A stretch of DNA of 64,000 nucleotides, taken from the NCBI RefSeq assembly GCF_900457465.1, contig NZ_UAUU01000002.1, positions 372,001-436,000 of the forward strand, given 5' to 3'. This stretch comes from Sphingobacterium multivorum. Its GTDB lineage: Bacteria > Bacteroidota > Bacteroidia > Sphingobacteriales > Sphingobacteriaceae. The notes under the pieces were generated by a model. The model saw only the letters and a program-made list of their open reading frames with translations, was not told the origin of the DNA and did no database searches. Made by a program: the position numbers and the translations under genes. Below are positions 27,470 through 35,944 of this stretch, piece after piece (the stretch's first letter is position 1; every line of letters begins with the position of its first letter).

Positions 27470-28687
27470 CTACTTAAGGGAATTAAATTCCTTTAAAGTT
27501 TGCATACAATACCATTCTTGGCGAGGGAGATGGAAAGGACCTTTAAACAAATTCCCTTTTGCGGTTTGGGCAATCTTCCCATCACGATGGAGGTAACCAT
27601 ACCACTCACCATTGATTTTATCGTGAAAATGATCATAGGCATACTGATTGATCTGCTGATGCCAATTTTTATATTTCTCATTCCCAGTCATCAGGTAAGC
27701 GAGTAATGTTGCGATAATCGTTTCATTCTGCGGCCACCAAAATTTCATATCTTGCCAATATTCTTGTACTGGCTTTCCATAGACATCTCGAAAATAGAGT
27801 ATACCACCATATTCTTTATCCCAGCCCCGTTCCCACATATAATCCAACATACGACAGCCTAGGTCAATCAAATGCGGATCGTTTCCCCGGGATCTAGCTT
27901 CATGGAGGATAAACCAAGCTCCTTCGATAGCATGTCCGGGATTGAGTGTACGACCGTCAATATGATCGACAATTTCACCTTCAGGTCCTACTTGTTCCAT
28001 CACGCAGCGAATATCGTCCTTAACAAAATCACGTTCAATCTGTGCGATACAATCACTGATGACACGATCACAACGCGGATCCCCAATGGTCTCACGAATC
28101 TGCTGTGCCGTATTGATCATAATCATCGGCACACCTATTCCCTTCATTGGCCTTGTGGCTTCATACTTTGGTTCGATCAATTTTTCTCCATTTGCATACG
28201 CGAGGCAAATTCCCAGCAGATGTCGTGCTTCATCTGCTATCTCCTCATCTCCAGTCGCTTTTGCATAGGCTGCAAAGGCGATTGCTGCGAAAGTCTCCGA
28301 AAAGAAATAGCGACGCATACGAATAGGATCGCCTAGGCGGTCAACATGAAAATACATTTTTCCATTAGCGTCAAAACAATGCTCTTTCAAAAATTCATAG
28401 CCGATTCGGGCTCCTTCCAGCCATTCCTCTTTTTGTTCAACCGTATTGTAAAGTGTGGCCAGCAACCAGCATGCCCTTCCCTGTATCCATACGGCTTTAT
28501 CGGTATCTATCAAAGTCCCATCCTGATCGCGCATGAACAAATATCCGCCATATTCATGGTCAATGGACCGTGGAAACCAAAATGGTACAGTGTCTTTTAA
28601 AAGCTGATCACGATAGAATACTTCCAAATCCTTCAAGTAATCCCTGTCTATTATTTTTGCGGTATCTTTTATACTTATCTGTTTCAT
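27470..28687 (-). CDS. nanE: N-acylglucosamine 2-epimerase (AGE/RnBP family)
   Basis: A 405-residue cytoplasmic enzyme with the (alpha/alpha)6-barrel sequence of the AGE family. Characteristic stretches are PFWFPRSIDHEYGGYL, NPGHAIEGAWFILHEA, WWPQNETI and HDKINGEWYGYL, which carry the catalytic histidines. In Bacteroidota sialic-acid loci this epimerase converts ManNAc, released by the lyase, directly to GlcNAc; the GlcNAc kinase is normally encoded elsewhere. Its place between esterase and hexosaminidase in the same operon supports this role. The symbol follows Bacteroides usage and does not imply homology to E. coli NanE. Confidence 0.9.
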   Translation of the reverse strand: MKQISIKDTAKIIDRDYLKDLEVFYRDQLLKDTVPFWFPRSIDHEYGGYLFMRDQDGTLIDTDKAVWIQGRACWLLATLYNTVEQKEEWLEGARIGYEFLKEHCFDANGKMYFHVDRLGDPIRMRRYFFSETFAAIAFAAYAKATGDEEIADEARHLLGICLAYANGEKLIEPKYEATRPMKGIGVPMIMINTAQQIRETIGDPRCDRVISDCIAQIERDFVKDDIRCVMEQVGPEGEIVDHIDGRTLNPGHAIEGAWFILHEARSRGNDPHLIDLGCRMLDYMWERGWDKEYGGILYFRDVYGKPVQEYWQDMKFWWPQNETIIATLLAYLMTGNEKYKNWHQQINQYAYDHFHDKINGEWYGYLHRDGKIAQTAKGNLFKGPFHLPRQEWYCMQTLKEFNSLK

Positions 28688-28719
28688 GTGTTTTACTACT
28701 TACATCAATTCATTTCTAT

Positions 28720-30831
28720 TTATTGAATCTTCAAAGCGAAAGTGGATACGGGTGTTCCAATTTCATTTTGAAGATTTGCTCTACTGAATGGTTCGAATCC
28801 ATACAGGATTTTGGTGATTTGGAAATTCGGTTTAACGATCTCGATGGTATTATCTGATAGGATATTTGCGTTTACATTGAAAATCCGTCCTTTATTGTCC
28901 ATCAGCTGAAACCCTCTTACCGCTGTATTTTCCTGAGTTTTTAATTTTTTACATTGATCAAATATCAATACCAGCTTATCCTCATGAAATGCACAACTGA
29001 CCGGCTCAGGATGATCGGCATTCAGTTCAACGTTATAAAAGTGTTTCTGCACTAAATTTGCCAAGCGCTGGCCTACTGTAATCTTTTCACGGGGATGTAC
29101 ATCCAAAGAATCACCTACATCGAGCGTTACGGCCATGTATGTACCTTTAATACCCTTCTCCAATAAGCGTTGTGCGTTTCTAAAATCTCCCCATGAAGGC
29201 CTGTCTATACTTGAGAGCTGCGCGAAGAAAAAGGGCAGTTCTTGGTGAAAATTCTTCCGCCAGGAAGAAACCAATGTTTTAAAAAGACGTTCGTAAAGTT
29301 CTATATTATGCGCATTGCTTTCACCTTGATACCACAGTATTCCTTTCAACCCGGTGTTTAACCATTTGCTGACGCCAGCTTCAAAATTGTAAGCTGGTTG
29401 ATACGGATGACGTTGATTTTTCACGTTCGAACCAGCGAGATTCTGACCCGCACGTTCCCGACAGAACTCCTGCACAAAATCAGATTTTTGCCAGTTATGA
29501 ATATAAGAAGCCAGCAAATCATCGTTTTCCAATGATTTACGGTCAATCCACGATTCGGTATTGGATCCACCGACAGACAGATCAATAATGCCAATAGGAA
29601 TATGTTGCTCATTGGCAATCTGTTCGGCAAATGAATAAGCAACTGCAGAGAACTGTGCTGCTTCATCTTCATTCGCTTGCCTCCAGCTGCCGTTGAAATA
29701 GGCCAAATCGTTTACTTCCCTTAAGGTTACGGTATCCCATGCAACGGCATTGGTCTCCACAAGGTTGCGGCACTTAAAAAGGCGCAGATTGTGGAGTCTA
29801 CCGGCATTTCTGATCAACGGATCACTGTTTGTGGCACGGCGAAGTTGAAAAGCCATATTCGATTGTCCCGAAGCGAGATATACATCGCCAAAAAGAATAT
29901 TTTTCAACACTACTTTCTGTTTGCCAGAACTTACTTCGATGTCATAAGGTCCCCCAGCTTCCATTTTGGGTAACTTGATTTCCCAGGAACCATCAGGATT
30001 GACCTTAGTCTTATAGCTTTTCTTATTGAAAACGATGTTGATCTCAGCGGCAGCAGTGCCCTTACCAAAGATGCTATTCTCCCAATTACGCTGGAGCACC
30101 ATATCCGAACCGATGGTTTCGGCCACTTGTAGTTTTTGGCTAAGAGGTACCAGTGCATTAGCCACCTGTCTCGCAATCATTGTTGCTCCTTGCTTATTTG
30201 GATGCAAGTAGTCGTCGAAAAGATCTATTCGATACCGAAGCGGGGTGTTGAGATCAATCAGTCCGACTTGATTATTTTGAGCAATCTGAGGAATCAATTC
30301 CTGAATCTGGTTGTACCAATCGCGGGTTCCTGAGAGAAAACGCGGATGACCGCTAAAGATAGGCGTCAATCGACAGATGTAAATTTGCATTTTGGGATTA
30401 ACGGATCGTATGGAATCAATCAAATCCGCGTAATCTGATGCAAAGGAGTATTTATAATTTGGCCAGTTTCTCGGATCGGTATCATTGAGTCCCAAATGTA
30501 TAATGGCAACATCGGGTTTAAAATCCAAGGCCTTCTTGTATTCCTCTGTTTTAAAGTAAGGTCTATGCCCCTTACGTAAAAGAGTGGCTCCTGAATGGCC
30601 AAAATTCCGTACTTCAAACCGCTGGCCCAACAATGACTGAAGCTGCCCTGGATAAGAATCCAGCCTAGGATTGCCGAGGCCATAACCAAAGGTTACGGAG
30701 TTACCAATACAAGCTACCTTTGTCCGGGGCTGTCCCAAGGAAATTAAGATGGAAAGGATCAAACAAAAAAGTAGGCCTCCTTTTTTTGAAATACTGATAA
30801 GCATTATGTGGATGAAGGGTTTCATATTCAT
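28720..30831 (-). CDS. nanS: two-domain sialate O-acetylesterase (SGNH + SASA)
   Basis: A 703-residue exported protein with two esterase domains. The signal or anchor is at about 18-33. The N-terminal SGNH hydrolase (about 36-230) has Ser45 in GNSVTFG (Asn replaces the usual Asp of GDS), N116 in GLND and D207/H210 in DYLHPN. The second domain (about 240-703) is the sialate-esterase type, with S324 in LASGQSNM, ILWYQGESN, and the Asp/His motif DVHPREK. Removing O-acetyl groups lets sialidase and lyase act on acetylated sialic acids. It sits between nanT and the epimerase gene. Double esterases of this kind are known from Tannerella and Bacteroides sialic-acid loci. Confidence 0.92.
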   Translation of the reverse strand: MNMKPFIHIMLISISKKGGLLFCLILSILISLGQPRTKVACIGNSVTFGYGLGNPRLDSYPGQLQSLLGQRFEVRNFGHSGATLLRKGHRPYFKTEEYKKALDFKPDVAIIHLGLNDTDPRNWPNYKYSFASDYADLIDSIRSVNPKMQIYICRLTPIFSGHPRFLSGTRDWYNQIQELIPQIAQNNQVGLIDLNTPLRYRIDLFDDYLHPNKQGATMIARQVANALVPLSQKLQVAETIGSDMVLQRNWENSIFGKGTAAAEINIVFNKKSYKTKVNPDGSWEIKLPKMEAGGPYDIEVSSGKQKVVLKNILFGDVYLASGQSNMAFQLRRATNSDPLIRNAGRLHNLRLFKCRNLVETNAVAWDTVTLREVNDLAYFNGSWRQANEDEAAQFSAVAYSFAEQIANEQHIPIGIIDLSVGGSNTESWIDRKSLENDDLLASYIHNWQKSDFVQEFCRERAGQNLAGSNVKNQRHPYQPAYNFEAGVSKWLNTGLKGILWYQGESNAHNIELYERLFKTLVSSWRKNFHQELPFFFAQLSSIDRPSWGDFRNAQRLLEKGIKGTYMAVTLDVGDSLDVHPREKITVGQRLANLVQKHFYNVELNADHPEPVSCAFHEDKLVLIFDQCKKLKTQENTAVRGFQLMDNKGRIFNVNANILSDNTIEIVKPNFQITKILYGFEPFSRANLQNEIGTPVSTFALKIQ

Positions 30832-30859
30832 GATCTATTCATTCAGGATATAGCTGCGG

Positions 30860-32095
30860 TTACTTTTCCAGTGTTTTCGGTTTAAGAAATAGGATTTGCA
30901 AGAGAAGTGCTAACAGTACCGCAGCCCCCAATAATGCAAAACCTAACCCAAAATGGCCTTCATCCTTAAATCTTCCCAGCCATTGTGTGATGACAGCTCC
31001 AGCAAATACACCTACCATATTCATAAAGCCATAAGCGGTTGCCCGCAAATTTTTGGGAACAACCTGACAAAGAATAGGCATATTGTTGGCATCGAAAATA
31101 CCAAAGCCAATTCCAAAACAGACTGCCGCCCCCACAACTGCAGGTAAGGTCTGACCTAACCCTAAAAACAATAAAGCCGGTATAGTCAGTCCAAGGCCAA
31201 TGGCACTGGTATAGATGCGACCGCGGATATGTTTTTGCACCCATCGGTCACTGAGTATTCCGCCGACGATAACCCCGATAAAGGATGAGATCGCAATTGT
31301 GATTGTCGACAATGGACCTGCGCTGGCCATTGGAATATTTAGGCTATCTGCAAACAATGTTGGCAGCCAATTTTTGATGGCCCAACCCGGTAAGCTTGGA
31401 GCGGCGAAATAAAACAATAGAATCCAGAATGCTACATTGGAAAATAGCAGCAGTAAGCTTTTAAAGAGGGGTAATTGATCTTCTGAAGTACGCTCATCAG
31501 TTGACGGTTCGTGCTTCTTCTCCAGGAGCAAGACTGCAAGTAGGAGGGCATAACATATTCCGATAATTCCAAACCAATGAAAAGCAGTATGCCATCCTTT
31601 TGAAGCGGCTAATGTTGCACCAAAACCGCCTAAAGCCTGCCCCGTATAGAGTCCTGTCATATGTAGCCCAATGGCCAGCGATCGATTCTTTCCAGTATGG
31701 TAATCGGCGATCAAGGAAAGGGCTGTCGGGATATACAGCGCTTCACTAAACCCCATAATAGCCCGTAGTACCAATAGTGTTGTGTAATCGTGCGCCATCC
31801 CCATACCATAAGTTACCGCTGACCAAACAAAAAGACTGCCTACGATCAGCCATTTTCTATTGCTACGATCGGCAACGATACCCGCTATCGGACTCATAAG
31901 ACCATAGATGTAAAGAAACACGGCCATCAATACACCAAAAGTCTCAGCACGCTGCAATTGTGGAATATCGACCTGCATGGCTTCGCGCATAGTTGATAGC
32001 ATCTGCCGGTCCATATAATTCAGCAGGGCTACCCCCCAAAGGAGTGCTACAACGAGCCACGGGTAAAAAGATTTATGTCGTAAAGAAGAGATCAT
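30860..32095 (-). CDS. nanT: MFS transporter, probably for sialic acid
   Basis: A 411-residue inner membrane protein with about twelve hydrophobic helices. The first helix is followed by NYMDRQMLSTM and the cytoplasmic loop carries GIVADRSNRKWLI, the major-facilitator signature. The position inside a sialic-acid operon between nanM and nanS makes it the likely carrier of free Neu5Ac across the inner membrane. The symbol reflects context; the sequence alone only shows an anion/sugar-acid type MFS protein. Confidence 0.85.
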   Translation of the reverse strand: MISSLRHKSFYPWLVVALLWGVALLNYMDRQMLSTMREAMQVDIPQLQRAETFGVLMAVFLYIYGLMSPIAGIVADRSNRKWLIVGSLFVWSAVTYGMGMAHDYTTLLVLRAIMGFSEALYIPTALSLIADYHTGKNRSLAIGLHMTGLYTGQALGGFGATLAASKGWHTAFHWFGIIGICYALLLAVLLLEKKHEPSTDERTSEDQLPLFKSLLLLFSNVAFWILLFYFAAPSLPGWAIKNWLPTLFADSLNIPMASAGPLSTITIAISSFIGVIVGGILSDRWVQKHIRGRIYTSAIGLGLTIPALLFLGLGQTLPAVVGAAVCFGIGFGIFDANNMPILCQVVPKNLRATAYGFMNMVGVFAGAVITQWLGRFKDEGHFGLGFALLGAAVLLALLLQILFLKPKTLEK

Positions 32096-32146
32096 CTTAA
32101 GCTTTATCAGGGTTATATGAATTTTTTATATCTTATTTTTTCAATC

Positions 32147-33286
32147 CTATTTATTAGAAAATGTTGCTACTAAAATCTCAGGAGTACGAACGCCTGCCTT
32201 AATTTCGCCGCTAGGCAAAATGATCATGTCGTCCCAGACCACCGCTGTCGTGGTCACCGGCCCATCCGATGGCAGATCCGCCATCCGGCTCCATTTTTTA
32301 AGATTCAAATCATAGCGCCATATTGCTCTACCGAAACCAGGATGATTGATTTGCAATTTGTTTTTAGCATCAATAAGTTGCTGTCTCTTCGATGGATTCG
32401 CTTCCTTTTTAGCGTCAAAGATCAACGATTCCACCCGATGGAAGGTATCACCCCGATCTGCGCCCAGCAACCATATTCCTTGGTCGGGTAATAAACATGC
32501 GGTTCCTGCCGCAGCAGGAAAAGGAATGTCTGCCTGTTTAGACCAGGTACGACCATCATCGGTAGAGCACCATAATTCATGGTATAACGTTGAAGGGCTC
32601 TCAGGATGAGCCTTTCTTCCACCCAGTAGATAAAGATTATTTTGGCTATCAGACAACAATTGTAAATGGGAGACGGCATAGGGTAATTTTCCCACACAGC
32701 CCCATCCTTTTTCAAGATGCGCCAGATCCAATTGCAACACTTGGTCCGATACCGTATCCTGCTTTTCACCACCGACGATGACGAGTTTATTCCCATGAAC
32801 TACCGCTCCCATATTGGCAAGCGGAAATGGGAGATCCGGAAAGTCTGACACCGAAATTTTCTTGTTAGAGCCATCGTATTTAATTAGTCGACAAGCGGCT
32901 GTTTTTCCTTCAGGAGTCTCTCCACCGATAACCAGCAATCCATCGGGTAGACTCAGGCTGGCAGCGTATGCAACCGCCATAGAAAGACTATCCTGCGCTG
33001 CTAAACGTAGTCTTACCCCTTCTTTTCTGTAAATAAATACTTCTTTTTGGATCTCTTTCGCACCGCCTTCCCAGGGTGGTAAATGCGGGAAATTCGCTCC
33101 ACCGGCAATCAGAAGACAATCGCCTGTGACACCAGCTATTGGTCCTGCCAAACCAATATGCGCCTTTCCATCTTGCATAGCCGGCAACGTAATGCCTTTA
33201 TGCCATTCCAATTGACCGACTTGCGCATCAACAGCTCCTGTAAACAGTATTCCCACGATAACTCCCATCCAATGTTGTTTTGTCAT
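32147..33286 (-). CDS. nanM: Kelch-type N-acetylneuraminate mutarotase
   Basis: A 379-residue exported beta-propeller. A signal peptide ends at GAVDAQ. Kelch-like repeats with GG pairs run through the protein (LLIAGGANFP, LLVIGGETPEG, LVIVGGEK, LYLLGGRK). The LIAGGANFP block is characteristic of NanM and the related cyclically permuted mutarotases. It speeds interconversion of the alpha and beta anomers of sialic acid in the periplasm so that the sugar released by sialidase can be taken up. It lies between the lyase and transporter genes. Confidence 0.9.
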   Translation of the reverse strand: MTKQHWMGVIVGILFTGAVDAQVGQLEWHKGITLPAMQDGKAHIGLAGPIAGVTGDCLLIAGGANFPHLPPWEGGAKEIQKEVFIYRKEGVRLRLAAQDSLSMAVAYAASLSLPDGLLVIGGETPEGKTAACRLIKYDGSNKKISVSDFPDLPFPLANMGAVVHGNKLVIVGGEKQDTVSDQVLQLDLAHLEKGWGCVGKLPYAVSHLQLLSDSQNNLYLLGGRKAHPESPSTLYHELWCSTDDGRTWSKQADIPFPAAAGTACLLPDQGIWLLGADRGDTFHRVESLIFDAKKEANPSKRQQLIDAKNKLQINHPGFGRAIWRYDLNLKKWSRMADLPSDGPVTTTAVVWDDMIILPSGEIKAGVRTPEILVATFSNK

Positions 33287-33346
33287 ATCTATTTATTGTT
33301 GAACATACTCGCCAAGCTATTCTTAGTTATCTCCTGAGGGAAACAC

Positions 33347-33374
33347 GTTAGCCCACAAGAACAAGTGAGCTAAC
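33347..33374 (-). other. stem-loop between nanA and nanM
   Basis: A ten-base stem with one mismatch (33347-33356 with 33365-33374) and an eight-base loop directly abuts the nanA stop. No T-run follows, so an mRNA-stabilising or partial-terminator role is more likely than full termination. Confidence 0.5.
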
Positions 33375-34295
33375 TTAATGTGCGCAAAAACCCTGAAAGC
33401 CAACTTTTACCGCATCTTCCGTAAACAGTTCAAACTGCTCAACAGACATATTTTTCACGGGCAGTCTAAATGCTCCGCAGTCAAGCCCAATTAATTTCAT
33501 ATACGCTTTCCCTACTGAAATACCACCATACTTCCCTAACAACGTGATCATATCGATAGATTGCTGCTGCAAAGCATTAGCTTTTTCAAGCTCTCCCTTA
33601 TCATAAGCCTCCATAAGTGCAAGGTATAAAGGTGCTGCGTAGTTATAGGTACTTCCGACCGCTCCTTTGTTACCTAATACCAAAGCGGACAGCATATTCT
33701 CATCTCTTCCCCATAACATATCATACTTGCGATCTGCATAATTCATACAGCTTAGAAAATCCATAAAATCTTCGTGTGTATATTTGATTCCCTTAAAATT
33801 GGGTATCACCCCATCAATCTGCTTCAACAGGTCGATCATCTGGAAATTTCCGCCGGTCAATACAGGAATATGATAATAATAGAAAGCCGTATTCGGTGCC
33901 GCTCGTGCAATTTCCACGCAACATTTTGCCAATTGATCCACATTAGCAGGTTTGAAATAAGATGGTGCAGTAAATGACACGACATCGACCCCTGCTTGCT
34001 CGGCCAGCCTAGCCAATTGTTGGCATTCTCTGATATTCGTTCCGCCCAGAAGCATCATGAGTGTAAATGCATCATCCTCTTTTGTCAATCTGGCCCAAGC
34101 TGTCATCACTGCAACTTTTTCCTCAAAAGTCAACGACACCCCTTCTCCGGTAGAGCCACAAATAAAGGCTCCCGTGACGCGGTTGCGCTTTAACATCGCA
34201 TAGTATTGCGGAATCAGCTCAAGATTCAATTCTCCGTTTTCATCGAAAGGAGTAAATGGCGCTGCAATTAATCCTGAGATTTTTTGATTTAGCAT
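33375..34295 (-). CDS. nanA: N-acetylneuraminate lyase
   Basis: A 306-residue cytoplasmic aldolase of the dihydrodipicolinate synthase family. It splits Neu5Ac to ManNAc and pyruvate. The Schiff-base lysine is K171 in GIKYTHEDF, the catalytic Tyr is Y141 in YYYHIPVLTG, and CGSTGEG forms the carboxylate-binding loop; the YxIPxLTG pattern points to a neuraminate lyase rather than DapA. The start giving MLNQKISGLIAAPFTPF is preferred to one 27 bases upstream, which adds a non-family extension. It is first after susCD, behind a 14-base hairpin. Confidence 0.93.
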   Translation of the reverse strand: MLNQKISGLIAAPFTPFDENGELNLELIPQYYAMLKRNRVTGAFICGSTGEGVSLTFEEKVAVMTAWARLTKEDDAFTLMMLLGGTNIRECQQLARLAEQAGVDVVSFTAPSYFKPANVDQLAKCCVEIARAAPNTAFYYYHIPVLTGGNFQMIDLLKQIDGVIPNFKGIKYTHEDFMDFLSCMNYADRKYDMLWGRDENMLSALVLGNKGAVGSTYNYAAPLYLALMEAYDKGELEKANALQQQSIDMITLLGKYGGISVGKAYMKLIGLDCGAFRLPVKNMSVEQFELFTEDAVKVGFQGFCAH

Positions 34296-34320
34296 ATGGT
34301 ATTTTATATAAAAAGTTAAC

Positions 34321-34364
34321 AATATCCTGTCTCAGACCTTCGCGTGGGATTGAGACAGGATATT
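34321..34364 (-). terminator. stem-loop between susD and nanA
   Basis: A perfect 14-base stem (34321-34334 with 34351-34364) with a 16-base loop lies six bases after the susD stop. The T-rich part follows only after several bases. It may cause partial termination, lowering expression of the enzymes relative to susCD. Confidence 0.6.
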
Positions 34365-34369
34365 CGTTT

Positions 34370-35935
34370 TTAGGTTCCCTTATAACCTGGATTTTGCTGA
34401 TCATTTAATTTGGGATCTACAGTAAGTGTCCCCAAGTCTATTGGCCATAAGATTTTATGTTTCTGACCATCAATATTGTTCAATACGCCGACTAAGTTCA
34501 AATCTTTACGAAACACCAATGGTTTTCCAGCAGAATCCTGCATGCGTCGCAAATCGAACCATCGCTTGCCCTCGGACACAAATTCCTTTGTACGTTCATA
34601 GAAGATCGCTAATTCGTTTGCCTCAAAACTGCTATTTATAAACAAAGGTGCTTTTCCAGCGTATGCCCGATTACGTACAGCCATGATTTCAGCAGTTGGA
34701 TCCTCTCCCAATTTATTCTTAATTTCCGCCAACAATAAATAGGCTTCCGATAGACGATAAACAGGATAATCATCAGAATAGTTACGAACGCCGTCTATCA
34801 AAGTTCCCAAGAATTTTCTAAATACTATAGCAGATGTATTTCCTTTATTAAAATTAAGGAATGTTGCATTTGCCCTCGTATCAGCCTTTTCATATAATCT
34901 GTAGAGGTCCATTTTATACTCGTAACGGATCAAACCCGTGGATCCAGCCTGAAGAGGATCTTTTGGAATTGCCTGCCCATTATCATCTACATAGCCTGTG
35001 ATATCATCACTTGCCGCATAAATGAAATTACTGAAAAATGAAGTCGCTTCTCCATTTAGATAACGAAGTACAAAGATCATTTCAGCATTACCTTTCATCG
35101 CTGGTACACTGGCAGATTTAAAGGCCTCTGCAAAATTGCTGACAAGCGTATATTTAGGAATTACTTCTTCTATAGCGGCTTTTGCAAGTTTTAATTCCGC
35201 AAGACTATTCTCTGGGGCCTTTCCATCCACATCAACTTTGGCCGACCATAAATATACCTCCGTTTTTAACATTTTTGTTGCCGCCAAAGACCATTGTGCT
35301 TTTTGATTTTTAGTCTCGTAGTTTCCTGAAAACGATTTTTCCGATTTATCAACTTCCGATTTGATAAAGTCTAAGGTTTCTTTTTCCGTTTCTGTTCGCG
35401 CCTTATATGCTTCTTCTGCCGAGGTCGGGGTATTAATTGCTGCTTGTGGTTCTGTCACCAAAGGCACCCGGCCATAAGTTCTAAACAAATAGAAATAATA
35501 AAAAGCACGCAGTCCGTAGGCTTGCCCCAAATAGTAGCCCTTTTGCAGATCTGTCAAATAATCGGCTTTCTCAACCTGATAAATAAAATTGTTTACCTGA
35601 AAAATTGGCGCGTACAATCCAGCCCAGCCCGATATGCCAGGAGAACTTTCACGAATATCCTGTGTAATTATCCCTGCTGAGTTCAATGATGCTGTTCCTG
35701 TAAAACTGGTACCATCTCTTAAGGCTCCCCCACGCAGTTCACCCAAATTCCATAAGTTTTGCTGTTGTCCACGTAACTGGGTGTGGAGTCCCAACATAGC
35801 ACCAGCAACCTGCTCGTTGCTTTTCCAGAAACTGCCGCTGGCAAAGTAATCCTCGGGACTAAGGTCTAAGTCAATTTCTTTGCAAGAAGAAAACAGAAAA
35901 ACTGCAAGACCTATATATATAAATATCTTTTTCAT
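34370..35935 (-). CDS. SusD/RagB family lipoprotein of the nan locus
   Basis: A 521-residue outer membrane lipoprotein that should bind sialoglycan-derived sugars at the cell surface and hand them to the SusC channel. The lipobox FSSC places Cys18 after the signal peptide. TPR-like helices and the conserved N-terminal SPEDYFASGSFWKSNEQV region are visible, and the end reads WPIDLGTLTVDPKLNDQNPGY-like (WPI motif), as in most SusD proteins. The start is nine bases downstream of susC, so the two form a coupled pair. Confidence 0.93.
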   Translation of the reverse strand: MKKIFIYIGLAVFLFSSCKEIDLDLSPEDYFASGSFWKSNEQVAGAMLGLHTQLRGQQQNLWNLGELRGGALRDGTSFTGTASLNSAGIITQDIRESSPGISGWAGLYAPIFQVNNFIYQVEKADYLTDLQKGYYLGQAYGLRAFYYFYLFRTYGRVPLVTEPQAAINTPTSAEEAYKARTETEKETLDFIKSEVDKSEKSFSGNYETKNQKAQWSLAATKMLKTEVYLWSAKVDVDGKAPENSLAELKLAKAAIEEVIPKYTLVSNFAEAFKSASVPAMKGNAEMIFVLRYLNGEATSFFSNFIYAASDDITGYVDDNGQAIPKDPLQAGSTGLIRYEYKMDLYRLYEKADTRANATFLNFNKGNTSAIVFRKFLGTLIDGVRNYSDDYPVYRLSEAYLLLAEIKNKLGEDPTAEIMAVRNRAYAGKAPLFINSSFEANELAIFYERTKEFVSEGKRWFDLRRMQDSAGKPLVFRKDLNLVGVLNNIDGQKHKILWPIDLGTLTVDPKLNDQQNPGYKGT

Positions 35936-35944
35936 AATTTGGAA

